A stretch of 64,000 nucleotides of DNA. Origin: Tessaracoccus lacteus. Its GTDB lineage: Bacteria; Actinomycetota; Actinomycetes; Propionibacteriales; Propionibacteriaceae. The DNA lies in assembly GCF_029917005.1 (NCBI RefSeq), contig NZ_CP123967.1:2170001-2234000 (forward strand). The letters run 5' to 3'. Under the pieces are notes generated by a model that had not been told where the DNA came from, did no database searches, and worked only from the letters and a program-made list of their open reading frames with translations. Shown here piece by piece: positions 30,489 through 39,051 of the stretch. Position 1 is the stretch's first letter; every line of letters begins with the position of its first letter. Position numbers and translations under genes: made by a program.

Positions 30489-31664
30489 TCAGTTCCCTTC
30501 GGAGGCAAGGCGCGCGGCCGTACGGGCCGCCTCGTCCATGGTGTTCTTGACGGTGATCATCGGGTGATTCGCCTCGGCGAGGATGGCCTTGCCCACCTCG
30601 ACGGAGTTGCCGTCGAGCCGCACGACGATCGGCAGGTGGGCCTCGTCGCCCAGGATCTCCAGAGCGTTGACGATGCCGGTCGCGACGTCACTGCAGGCCG
30701 TGATTCCGCCGAACACGTTGACGAAGACGCTCCTGACCTGCGGGTCGCTCATGATGATGCGCAGGCCGTTGGCCATCACGGCGGCTGAGGCACCGCCGCC
30801 GATGTCGAGAAAGTTGGCGGGTCGCGGCTTCCCGGGGAGGTCCTCTCCCGCCCCCGCGACGACATCGAGGGTGCTCATGACGAGGCCCGCGCCATTGCCG
30901 ATGATGCCGACGGTCCCGTCGAGCTTGACGTAGCCCAACCCCAGCTCGCGGGCCTGTCTTTCGAGGTCGACGTCGCCGCTACTCTCCTTGTACTGCTCGC
31001 GGTCGGGGTGTCGGAAGGTGGCGTTGTCGTCGAGCGTCACCTTCCCGTCGAGCGCGATGATGCTGCCCGATCCGGTCTTGATGAGCGGGTTGACCTCCAC
31101 CAGGGTGGCGTCGGCCCCGGAGAACACGTCCCACAGCCTGACCATGACCTCTGCCACGCGGGCGTGGTCCTCGGGCAGGAAGCCCGCCTCGGTCACGATG
31201 CGCTTCGCGACCGCGGGCGAGACGCCCTCGACCGGGTCGAGCGGCACCTTGACGAGCGCCTCGGGCCGCTCGACGGCCAGCGTCTCGATCTCGACGCCAC
31301 CCTCGATGCTGCACATCGCCAGGTATCCACCGGACGCCCGATCCAGGAGGATCGAGAAGTAGAACTCCTCCGCGATGTCGGCGCCGGGGCTGACCATGAC
31401 AAGCTCGACCCTGTGGCCCTTGATGTCGAGGCCAAGGATCTCGCGGGCCGTGGCGGCCACGGACCCGGCTCCACGGGCGAGCTTCACGCCGCCCGCCTTT
31501 CCCCGTCCGCCGACCCGGACCTGGGCCTTGATGACGGCGAGCTCGACGCCGAGCTGTTCGTAGGCGGCAACCGCCTCCTCAGGTGTGGTGGCCGTCCTGC
31601 CCGACAACACCGGCACGTTGTAACGCTCGAACATGTCGCGCGCCTGATACTCCAGAAGATCCAC
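30489..31664 (-). CDS. sucC: succinyl-CoA ligase, ADP/GDP-forming, beta subunit
   Basis: Nucleotide-binding beta subunit, 391 residues, with an ATP-grasp domain. It begins [19 protein letters not shown] and shows [26 protein letters not shown] and [12 protein letters not shown]. The start is GTG 31664, supported by AAGGAA five bases upstream; the frame is open further upstream but without family sequence. It forms an operon with sucD and is divergent from the M23 peptidase gene. Confidence 0.96.
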   Translation of the reverse strand: MDLLEYQARDMFERYNVPVLSGRTATTPEEAVAAYEQLGVELAVIKAQVRVGGRGKAGGVKLARGAGSVAATAREILGLDIKGHRVELVMVSPGADIAEEFYFSILLDRASGGYLAMCSIEGGVEIETLAVERPEALVKVPLDPVEGVSPAVAKRIVTEAGFLPEDHARVAEVMVRLWDVFSGADATLVEVNPLIKTGSGSIIALDGKVTLDDNATFRHPDREQYKESSGDVDLERQARELGLGYVKLDGTVGIIGNGAGLVMSTLDVVAGAGEDLPGKPRPANFLDIGGGASAAVMANGLRIIMSDPQVRSVFVNVFGGITACSDVATGIVNALEILGDEAHLPIVVRLDGNSVEVGKAILAEANHPMITVKNTMDEAARTAARLASEGN

Positions 31665-31860
31665 GTTGTTCCTTGGAATGTGAGGGTCAATGCGCGCCAC
31701 GATACCGGCGCTCCCGCCACCAACGGGGCAGAAGCACACCATCCGCCCACACGCTGAGGGCTTAATGAGACCCGGTCTTTGAGAGATTCCTGAGAACTGT
31801 TAAGGTTCCCTGCGGAACGGTCACATCGATGGACCGGCCGGCTGGAACACAAGGAGTCAG

Positions 31861-32856
31861 GTGAACGACAACGCATCGCGCAGCGCACGCCGCGCCGCAG
31901 TCGACATCGACGACATCGTCGAGGTCGAGGCGACCGGTTCCCCGGCCCGCCGTGGGGCCACCGCCCTTCGGTTCAGCCGCAGGCTGATCTCCCTGTCTGT
32001 CGCCGGCGCGCTCAGCGTCTCGGCCCTGTTCGCCTTCGCCTTCGTCGCCCGCGGTGCCGGGTTCGACGCGGCCGACGACGTCGCCGTCCCCGCCGCGGCC
32101 GCCTCCGCCGCCGAGGAGGCCTTCGGGGACCGCTCGGAGGAGGTCAGCCGCAGCGTCGTACGCTCCCACCTGAGCGACGCGATCGCCGATGACGCCGCCA
32201 AGGAGCGCGAGTCGGCCCTCGCCGAGTCGAACGAGTCGGCCGCCGAGGCCGAGACCGAGACCACCGCCGCCGAGCGCGAGAGCCTCATGTCGGCCGATCT
32301 GGTGCTCGTCGCCAAGCAGTCGAAGAAGCTGAAGGCCGAGGCCGAGGCCGCCCAGAAGCTGCTCGAGACGGCTGCGGCAGCCGCCGTCGGCCTCAGCATC
32401 AACGATCTCTCTGCCCAGGACATCGAGAACCTCACCACCGAGGGTGGCTCGATGCCCGTCAAGTCCAACTACCGCATCGGCGCCAGCTTCGGCGCCACCG
32501 GCACCTGGGCGCGCTACCACACGGGCCAGGACTTCCCGGCCCCCGTCGGCACGCCCATCTACGCCGCCGCCTCCGGCGTCGTCCTCAGCTCCACCGCCGG
32601 CTCCTGGGCCGGCACCAACGTCGTCATCCAGCACTCCAGCGGAGCGACGCTGTACGCCCACATGAGCCGCAAGGTCGTCTCCCCCGGTGACACAGTGAAG
32701 GTGGGACAGCTGATCGGATACGTCGGCGTCACCGGCCGCTCCTTCGGCGCCCACCTGCACTTCGAGTACTACCCCGACGGCACCACCCCGGGCGACATCT
32801 ACTCGGCCAGCAACCCCGTCACCTGGCTGAAGTCGCTCGGCGTCTCGGTCAGGTAG
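31861..32856 (+). CDS. M23 family metallopeptidase (LytM-like), membrane-anchored
   Basis: A 331-residue cell-envelope protein likely to cleave or regulate peptidoglycan cross-links. A transmembrane or signal segment lies near residues 43-66. A long Ala/Glu-rich coiled-coil region covers about 85-180. The M23 domain lies in 200-331, with zinc ligands in YHTGQD and HLHF (GAHLHFEYYPDG), so it looks catalytically intact. The start is GTG 31861 with AAGGAG upstream. The neighbours sucC and pcrA match the mycobacterial Rv0949-Rv0951 order. Confidence 0.9.
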   Translation: MNDNASRSARRAAVDIDDIVEVEATGSPARRGATALRFSRRLISLSVAGALSVSALFAFAFVARGAGFDAADDVAVPAAAASAAEEAFGDRSEEVSRSVVRSHLSDAIADDAAKERESALAESNESAAEAETETTAAERESLMSADLVLVAKQSKKLKAEAEAAQKLLETAAAAAVGLSINDLSAQDIENLTTEGGSMPVKSNYRIGASFGATGTWARYHTGQDFPAPVGTPIYAAASGVVLSSTAGSWAGTNVVIQHSSGATLYAHMSRKVVSPGDTVKVGQLIGYVGVTGRSFGAHLHFEYYPDGTTPGDIYSASNPVTWLKSLGVSVR

Positions 32857-33202
32857 GACCCCTCGCTCCGCTCGGGGCGTTTCGGTAGGCTCAACGACCC
32901 GTGATCGGTTCCCTGAGCTCGTCGAAGGGCCCTGAGCCCGTCGAAGGGACACCCCCGCGTCGCCCTTCTCACCCCGCGCCGCGCACAGAAGTGGCCTGGT
33001 CCCCAGCACGCGCACATGAGCCGAGTGCCAGGGACCAGCCCACAGTTGTGCGCGTGAGGGAACCTCTCGACAAGCTCGAGGCGTTTCGACAAGCTCAACG
33101 ACCCGACTGCGGTTCGCTGGGCCCCACCGGTTCCCTGAGCCTGTCGAAGGGCCCCACCGGTTCCCTGAGCCTGTCGAAGGGCCCTGAGCGAAGCGAAGGG
33201 TT
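32857..33202. repeat. intergenic dispersed-repeat cluster
   Basis: The 346 bases between the convergent M23 and pcrA genes consist almost wholly of repeats. Several copies of a 'ggttccctgagc..gtcgaaggg' motif occur (for example from 32907), and a perfect 30-base unit is duplicated in tandem at 33121-33150 and 33151-33180. The variant 'ccctgagcgaagcgaaggg' follows. Inverted versions ('ttcgacaagctcaacgaccc') lie near 32881 and 33085. No open reading frame here is convincing. Confidence 0.85.
32980..33056. repeat. structured palindromic repeat with competing pairings
   Basis: Arms 32980-33003 and 33031-33054 form a long imperfect hairpin containing three perfect stems (cgcgcaca, gtgg and ctggtccc with their complements). 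The loop holds a 10-base segment (33007-33016) exactly complementary to 33047-33056, which overlaps the 3' arm of the outer hairpin. The two foldings are therefore alternatives, or together an H-type pseudoknot with the ctggtccc stem. Confidence 0.7.
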
Positions 33203-35623
33203 CTACAGCTTCTCCATCGGCGCGTGGCGGAGGCTGAGGCGCTTGGAGCCGGCAGAACCGAAGTCGACGTCGACCTTCGTCGCGTCCCCGGCGCCGTGTA
33301 CCGCGATGACGGTGCCCATGCCGAAGGCCGTGTGCAGCACCCGCTCGCCCACCTCAACGGAGGCCACGCGGTTGACGGGCACCTTCTTCCCGGAACCGAA
33401 ACTCTGCATCGACGCGGTGGTGCTCGAGCGACGGCCCGAGTCGCGGCCGGCCCACGTGGTGGTGGCCTCTCCTGTGCGGCGCCAGTCGACGACCTGAGCT
33501 GGCACCTCATCGAGGAACCGGGAGGCGGGGTTGTAGTTCGGCTGGCCGAAGGTGATGCGGACCTGCGCCCGGCTCAGGTAGAGGCGCTTGCGGGCGCGCG
33601 TGATGCCGACATAGGCCAGTCGACGCTCCTCCTCCAGTTCCTCCGGGTCGGTCAGCGCACGCATGTGCGGGAAGATGCCCTCCTCCATGCCCGTCAGGAA
33701 GACCGTGTCGAACTCCAGCCCCTTCGCCGTGTGGAGCGTCATGAGGGTCACGACGCCCTTGCCCTCCTCGTGCTCGGGGACCTGGTCCGAGTCCGCCACC
33801 AGGGCGATGCGTTCCAGGAAGGCTGGCAGCGAGTCGTCGGGTTCCGGCATGCCGGAGGCCAGCCCGGACTCCGCTGCCTCGGCCTCCTCCAGGTCGACGG
33901 CGCCGACGGAGGCGACGAACTCCGCGGCGACGCTGACGAGCTCCTCCAGGTTCTCCAGGCGCGTCTCGTCCTGCGGGTCGGTGGAGTTATGGAGCTCGGG
34001 GACGTATCCGGATTCGTGCAGGATCGACGTCAGCACCTCGTCGGCGGGCCTGCCCTCCGCGACCATGGCGCGGTGCAGGTTCATGACGTCGACGAAGCCC
34101 TGGATCTGCTTCGACGAGCGGGTCGCGAGCCCCGGTGCCTCCGACGAGCGCTGCAGCGCATCGAAGAAGCTGATCCGCTCGGCGCTGGCCAGCGACGCGA
34201 TGGCAGCCTCGGCGCGGTCGCCGATGCCGCGCTTCGGCACGTTGAGGATGCGCCGCACCGACACGTCGTCGGCCGGGTTCGCCAGCGCCCGCAGGTACGC
34301 GATGGCGTCACGGATCTCGCGGCGCTCGTAGAAGCGAACGCCGCCGACGACCTTGTAGGGCATGCCGACGCGGATGAACACCTCCTCGAACGCACGCGAC
34401 TGGGCGTTGGTGCGGTAGAAGACCGCGGTGTCGCCGTACTGGCTGGCCCCCTCGTCAGACAGCCTGTCGATCTCGGTGGCGACGAACTGGGCCTCGTCGT
34501 GCTCGGTGTCGGCGACCCAGCCGGTGATCAGCTCGCCGTCCCCGAGGTCGGACCACAGCGACTTGTCGCGGCGGCCCTGGTTGCGGGAGATGACGGCGTT
34601 GGCGGCCTTCAGGATGTTGTGGGTGGAGCGGTAGTTCTGGTCCAGCACGACGGTGGTGGCGCCCGGGAAGTCGGCCTCGAAGTCGAGGATGTTGCGGATG
34701 GTGGCGCCGCGGAAGGCGTAGATGGACTGGTCGGAGTCGCCGACGACCATCAGCTCGGCCGGCTCGACGACCGGGGTGCCGTCGACGACGCCGGTGGTCT
34801 GCTCGCCGCACAGCTCCTTCACGAGCGAGTACTGCGCGTGGTTGGTGTCCTGGTACTCGTCGACGAGCACCTGACGGAACCGGCGACGGTACTTCTCCCG
34901 CACGTCGGGGAAGGCGCGGAACAGGTTGACGGTGGTCATGATCAGGTCGTCGAAGTCCAGGGCGTTCGCGGCCCCCAGACGGGTCTGGTAGTCGGCGTAG
35001 GCGGCGGCGTAGGTCACCTTGACGGGGTTGTCCGCCTCCGAGCGGGCCGTCTCGTGATCGACCAGCTCGTTCTTGAAGTTGCTGACCACCGTCATGACCT
35101 TGCGGACGGGGAACTTCTTCGGATCGACGGCCAGGTCGCGCAGGACGAGCGACATGAGGCGCTTCGAGTCGGCGTCGTCGTAGATCGAGAAGCTCTTGGA
35201 GATGCCGAAGCGGTCGATGTCGGCGCGCAGAATCCGCACGCAGGCGGAGTGGAACGTCGAGACCCACATGAGCTTGGCGCGGTTGCCGACCAGATCGACG
35301 ACGCGCTGGCGCATCTCGGCGGCGGCCTTGTTGGTGAAAGTGATGGCGAGGATGGATCCGGGGTGCACGTTCCGCTCGGCGACCAGGTAGGCGATGCGCC
35401 TCGTCAGGACCCGGGTCTTGCCGGAGCCCGCGCCGGCGACCACCAGCACGGGGCTTCCCTCGTGCACGACCGCCTCCCGCTGGGGCCCGTTGAGGCCCGC
35501 GAGGAGCTCCTCGGCGCTCACCTTCTTCGCGCTGCCCTGGCGACGCTCGGTGTTCTCGCGGGGCTTCGGGGCCTCCGTCGGCTGGAAGACGGCGAACAGG
35601 TCAGGCATCAGGGAGTCGCTCAT
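33203..35623 (-). CDS. pcrA: ATP-dependent DNA helicase PcrA/UvrD
   Basis: Superfamily 1A 3'-5' helicase acting in repair and replication-conflict resolution. The 806-residue protein has Walker A AGAGSGKTRVL near residue 66, the motif II region VDEYQDTNHAQY near 253, GDSDQSIYAFRGA, VALTHTAKGLEFD-like motif V (LMTLHTAKGLEFDTVF) and motif VI VGITRARKRLYL. The last 60 residues are the PcrA C-terminal Tudor-like domain (GERVLHTAFGMGTVIAV). ATG 35623 (MSDSLMPDLF) is chosen over the long upstream open frame. It corresponds to mycobacterial UvrD1. Confidence 0.95.
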   Translation of the reverse strand: MSDSLMPDLFAVFQPTEAPKPRENTERRQGSAKKVSAEELLAGLNGPQREAVVHEGSPVLVVAGAGSGKTRVLTRRIAYLVAERNVHPGSILAITFTNKAAAEMRQRVVDLVGNRAKLMWVSTFHSACVRILRADIDRFGISKSFSIYDDADSKRLMSLVLRDLAVDPKKFPVRKVMTVVSNFKNELVDHETARSEADNPVKVTYAAAYADYQTRLGAANALDFDDLIMTTVNLFRAFPDVREKYRRRFRQVLVDEYQDTNHAQYSLVKELCGEQTTGVVDGTPVVEPAELMVVGDSDQSIYAFRGATIRNILDFEADFPGATTVVLDQNYRSTHNILKAANAVISRNQGRRDKSLWSDLGDGELITGWVADTEHDEAQFVATEIDRLSDEGASQYGDTAVFYRTNAQSRAFEEVFIRVGMPYKVVGGVRFYERREIRDAIAYLRALANPADDVSVRRILNVPKRGIGDRAEAAIASLASAERISFFDALQRSSEAPGLATRSSKQIQGFVDVMNLHRAMVAEGRPADEVLTSILHESGYVPELHNSTDPQDETRLENLEELVSVAAEFVASVGAVDLEEAEAAESGLASGMPEPDDSLPAFLERIALVADSDQVPEHEEGKGVVTLMTLHTAKGLEFDTVFLTGMEEGIFPHMRALTDPEELEEERRLAYVGITRARKRLYLSRAQVRITFGQPNYNPASRFLDEVPAQVVDWRRTGEATTTWAGRDSGRRSSTTASMQSFGSGKKVPVNRVASVEVGERVLHTAFGMGTVIAVHGAGDATKVDVDFGSAGSKRLSLRHAPMEKL

Positions 35624-35680
35624 AGCGTGGGTCAGATTACCCTCCCGCACCGACGATCGACGCGTCGGTAAGCTGCAGAC

Positions 35681-36913
35681 ATGCGTCGCACGTTCGCCCG
35701 GCTCACTCGACTGTTCAACCGCGTGACCGTGGCCCTCGTGCTGGGTCAGCTGGCCGCTGTGATCGCCATCACGGTGACGGAGGCCAGTCGGAAGAAGCAC
35801 CGGAAGCTGCGCAGGTTCCCAGTCACGCCACCCGAGCCCATTGCATTCGAGTCGAATGAGCTGACCATCTACACCTACGGCGAGCATGTCTTCGACGACA
35901 TGATCGAGGCGATCGACTTCGCCCAGGAACGCGTCTACTTCGAGACCTTCATCTGGAAGGGCGACGACGAGGGCCAGCGCTTCATGGACGCCCTGATCCG
36001 TGCCGCCGACCGCGGCGTCGAGGTCCACGTCATCTGGGATGAGTTCGCGAATCTCGTCGTCCCCCCGAAGTTCTACCAGCAGCTTCCGGACCGGATCCGC
36101 ACGCTGCGCCTTCCGGCGATGCCGATCCCGTGGTCGCCGCGCACCTGGGGCCGCGACCACCGCAAGCTGCTGGTCGTCGACGGGATCATCGGGTTCATCG
36201 GCGGCTACAACATCGGCTCGCTGTATGCGACCGACTGGCGCGACACCCACGCCCGCATCGTCGGCCCCGGGGCCGCAGAGATCGAGAACGCGTTCATCGA
36301 CTTCTGGAACCTGCACACCGGGCGGCGGCGCAGGCGAATCGAGCACAACCCCAAGCGCACCTGGCAGACGCGCATGTGGGTGCACCGCAATGTGCCCCGG
36401 CTGCAGGTGTACCCGATCCGCAACATGTACCTGGAGGCCATCGACCGCGCCTCCGAGCGAATCTGGTTCACGCACGCCTACCTGATCCCTGACGAGGACC
36501 TGATCCGCGCGCTGCGGGATGCCTGCCGCCGCGGCGTCGACGTGCGGATCATCGTGCCGGCCGTGTCCAACCACGTCGTCGCGGACTGGCTCTCGCGTGG
36601 CTTCTACACGACGCTGCTGGAGGCCGGCATCAAGCTGTACCTGTTCCAGGGCGCGATGGTGCACGCGAAGACCGCGACGATCGACGGCAGCTGGTCGACG
36701 ATCGGAACGGCCAACATCGACCGGCTGAGCCTGTGGGGCAACTACGAGATCAACCTGGAGATCGCCGACCCGTACGTCGCCGAGCGGATGGAGGAGATCT
36801 TCCTCACCGACCAGTCGAACACCGTTCAGCTGAACGAGGAACGGTGGGCACGACGCTCGTGGGTCGCGAAGCTCACCGAGCTGTTCCTGTCCCCGCTCAG
36901 GCCTCTGTTCTGA
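35681..36913 (+). CDS. phospholipase D-like protein, probable cardiolipin synthase
   Basis: A 410-residue membrane-anchored protein with an N-terminal hydrophobic helix (VTVALVLGQLAAVIAITV) and two HKD motifs: RDHRKLLVVDG near residue 158 and VHAKTATIDG near 326. This pairing is typical of cardiolipin synthases, which condense phospholipids at the inner membrane, although other PLD-fold activities are possible. It starts at ATG 35681, 57 bases from the divergent pcrA start. Confidence 0.85.
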   Translation: MRRTFARLTRLFNRVTVALVLGQLAAVIAITVTEASRKKHRKLRRFPVTPPEPIAFESNELTIYTYGEHVFDDMIEAIDFAQERVYFETFIWKGDDEGQRFMDALIRAADRGVEVHVIWDEFANLVVPPKFYQQLPDRIRTLRLPAMPIPWSPRTWGRDHRKLLVVDGIIGFIGGYNIGSLYATDWRDTHARIVGPGAAEIENAFIDFWNLHTGRRRRRIEHNPKRTWQTRMWVHRNVPRLQVYPIRNMYLEAIDRASERIWFTHAYLIPDEDLIRALRDACRRGVDVRIIVPAVSNHVVADWLSRGFYTTLLEAGIKLYLFQGAMVHAKTATIDGSWSTIGTANIDRLSLWGNYEINLEIADPYVAERMEEIFLTDQSNTVQLNEERWARRSWVAKLTELFLSPLRPLF

Positions 36914-37027
36914 GCATCGGATCCGCCCCTGTCGGGGTTGTCCCCGATTCAGCCGAGGGCGTATAGCCGGGCAGGATCAGGGTCGTTCCGTGTAACAGTG
37001 ACCCCTTGTCAGTGCCATGCTGGGCAC

Positions 37028-37291
37028 ATGGGAACCATCATTGCCTACATCGTCATCGGCCTCCTCGGAGGCGCAATCGCCAAGGCGATCCTGCCCGGCA
37101 AGCAGGGTGGCGGCTGGGTCGCGACGATCCTGCTCGGCATCGCGGGCGCTCTCGTCGGCGGCTTTATCGGCGGCGCGATCTTCGGCGTCAAATACTCGGA
37201 CATCTTCTCCCCCACGGGGCTGATCTTCTCCGTGCTCGGCGCGCTCCTGCTGCTGGTGATCTACGGATTTGTCACCAAGAAGAAGGCCTGA
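37028..37291 (+). CDS. GlsB/YeaQ/YmgE family small membrane protein
   Basis: An 87-residue protein with three hydrophobic helices rich in glycine (IIAYIVIGLLGGAIAKAILPG, ATILLGIAGALVGGFIGGAIF, LIFSVLGALLLLVIYGFV). This matches the transglycosylase-associated/GlsB stress-linked family, whose function is not settled. The start is ATG 37028. A strong hairpin follows at 37324-37351. Confidence 0.88.
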   Translation: MGTIIAYIVIGLLGGAIAKAILPGKQGGGWVATILLGIAGALVGGFIGGAIFGVKYSDIFSPTGLIFSVLGALLLLVIYGFVTKKKA

Positions 37292-37323
37292 CGCCTCCCC
37301 GTCCTTTCCTTCCCCGCCTACCC

Positions 37324-37351
37324 GACGGCGCCGGCTCCGGCCGGCGCCGTC
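37324..37351 (+). terminator. terminator after the GlsB-like gene
   Basis: A perfect 11-base inverted repeat (37324-37334 with 37341-37351, six-base loop) lies 32 bases downstream of the GlsB-like stop and before the lactonase-like gene. Confidence 0.7.
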
Positions 37352-37382
37352 GCCTATGTCCGGGCCGGCTAGCCTCGGCGCC

Positions 37383-38369
37383 ATGACGATCGACCTGTGG
37401 CTCGCCAGCTACACCCCGCCCCACGGCAGCGGCCGGGGGATCTCCGCGGCCGCCTGGGACGGGGCCGCTTTCACCGTCGGCGGCCTGCTGGCGGGGGCTG
37501 CATCGCCGTCGTTCGTCGCCCAGCACCCGAGCCTCGACATGCTGTACGCGGTGGAGGAGCACGAGGGGCGCCTCCTGGTGCTGCGCCGCGAGGGCGACGC
37601 GTACGTCGCCGCGCAGACCCTGCCCGCCGGCGCCGCCGCCTGCCACGTGCGGGTGGAGGCGGACGGGTCCGGGGTGACGGTCGCCTGCTGGGGCGACGGG
37701 GCCGTGCTGCACTACCTCCTCGACGACAACGGGCTGGTCACGACGACGCTACGCGCCCCCGCCGTCGATGCCGACGCGACGAGGGCCCACGCGTCGGCGG
37801 CCCTGCCAACGGGCGGTTTCGTCACCACCGACCTCGGCGCCGACCTGCTGCGTCGCTTCCGCGTCGCCGACGGTACGCTGGCGGAGGTCGACAGACTGCA
37901 GCTGCGGGCAGGGGTCGGCCCGCGCCACCTGGTGGTGCACGAGGAGTGGTTGTTCGTGGTGACGGAGTTCAGCAACGAGGTGCTGGTCGTCGGCTGGCCC
38001 GGCGCCCTCGAGCTCGTCGGCAGGCACCCGGTGCGCGCCACCGGCGCCGACGGCGACGCCTGCGCGGAGATCGCGCACGTCGGCGGCTGGCTGACTGTGG
38101 GCGTGCGCGGATCGGACGTGCTCGCGGTGCTGCGGATCGTCGACGACCCGACGAAGCACGTCATCGAGCTGGAGCCGGCAGGGGAGGTCGCGACCGGCGG
38201 CAGCCATCCGCGCCACCACCTGCACGTGCCCGGCGCGGTGCTGGTGTGCAATCAGCTGTCCGACCAGGTGACGGTGCTGCCGTTCGACGAGGCGACTGGT
38301 CGGCTGGGCCCCGCGGCCGCCGTCGTGCCCGCCGCGTCGCCGACGCAGCTGGCTCCCCTGCGCCGCTGA
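37383..38369 (+). CDS. lactonase/6-phosphogluconolactonase-like beta-propeller protein
   Basis: A 328-residue cytoplasmic protein of the YbhE/lactonase_7 type seven-bladed propeller family. Family-like segments are LWLASYTPPHGSGRGIS, PSFVAQHPSLDMLYAVEEHEG, AAACHVRVEADGSGVTVACW, GPRHLVVHEEWLFVVTEFSNEV and GGSHPRHHLHVPGAVLVCNQ. Some members hydrolyse 6-phosphogluconolactone; for this branch the substrate is unproven. It starts at ATG 37383 and is convergent with the response regulator, two bases apart. Confidence 0.82.
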   Translation: MTIDLWLASYTPPHGSGRGISAAAWDGAAFTVGGLLAGAASPSFVAQHPSLDMLYAVEEHEGRLLVLRREGDAYVAAQTLPAGAAACHVRVEADGSGVTVACWGDGAVLHYLLDDNGLVTTTLRAPAVDADATRAHASAALPTGGFVTTDLGADLLRRFRVADGTLAEVDRLQLRAGVGPRHLVVHEEWLFVVTEFSNEVLVVGWPGALELVGRHPVRATGADGDACAEIAHVGGWLTVGVRGSDVLAVLRIVDDPTKHVIELEPAGEVATGGSHPRHHLHVPGAVLVCNQLSDQVTVLPFDEATGRLGPAAAVVPAASPTQLAPLRR

Positions 38370-38370
38370 G

Positions 38371-39051
38371 TCAGATCAGGTGGCGGTCGGTGGCCCACTT
38401 GGTCAGCTGGTGGCGGTTGCTGAGCTGCAGCTTCCGCAGCACCGAGCTGACGTGGGTCTCGACCGTCTTGATGGAGATGAACAGCTCCTTGGCGACCTCG
38501 CGGTACGAGTAGCCGCGCGCGATCAGCTTGAGGACCTCGCGCTCGCGGGCGGAGATCTTGTCCAGCTCCTCGTCGATGCTGGCGACGTCGACGGCTCCGG
38601 AGAACGCGTCGAGCACGAAGCCCGCGAGCCGGGGCGAAAAGACCGCGTCGCCGGCCGCGACCCGGGTCATGCCCTCCAACAGCTCGTCGGAGCTGATGGA
38701 CTTGGTGACGTAGCCGCGGGCGCCCGCGCGGATGACGCCGATGACGTCCTGGGCCGCGTCCGAGACGGACAGCGCGAGGAACTTCACGTCGGGGCACTGC
38801 GGCTGGACCTGCTTGATGACCTCCGCGCCGCCGCCCCCGGGCAGGTGGACGTCGAGGAGGACGACGTCCGGCTTCTGCTCGACGATCACCTCAACGGCGC
38901 TGTCAACGTCCTCGCCCTCGCCGACGACCAGGCACTTGCCGCCGATCTCGTGACGCACGCCGGCGCGGAACATGGCGTGGTCGTCGACGATCACCACGCG
39001 CAACTCCGACAGTGGGACGGGAGTCGGAGCGGGTGTGGCGTCATCGGTCAT
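38371..39051 (-). CDS. NarL/LuxR family response regulator
   Basis: A 226-residue DNA-binding regulator. The receiver domain has acidic residues in VVIVDDHAMFRAG and the phospho-acceptor Asp in VVLLDVHLPGGGG, with the switch Ser/Thr and Lys (ARGYVTKSIS). A C-terminal LuxR helix-turn-helix follows (SAREREVLKLIARGYSYREVA, then ISIKTVETHVSSVLRKL). ATG 39051 overlaps the kinase stop by four bases, so they form a cognate pair. Confidence 0.95.
   Translation of the reverse strand: MTDDATPAPTPVPLSELRVVIVDDHAMFRAGVRHEIGGKCLVVGEGEDVDSAVEVIVEQKPDVVLLDVHLPGGGGAEVIKQVQPQCPDVKFLALSVSDAAQDVIGVIRAGARGYVTKSISSDELLEGMTRVAAGDAVFSPRLAGFVLDAFSGAVDVASIDEELDKISAREREVLKLIARGYSYREVAKELFISIKTVETHVSSVLRKLQLSNRHQLTKWATDRHLI

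Noticed and set aside
33121-33180. Possible CRISPR-like repeat array
   Set aside because: The two 30-base units are directly adjacent with no spacers and belong to a dispersed repeat family; no cas genes are present.
33224-35671. 815-codon open frame on the plus strand opposite pcrA
   Set aside because: Composition is typical of antisense frames in high-G+C genes, and pcrA on the other strand has all helicase motifs.
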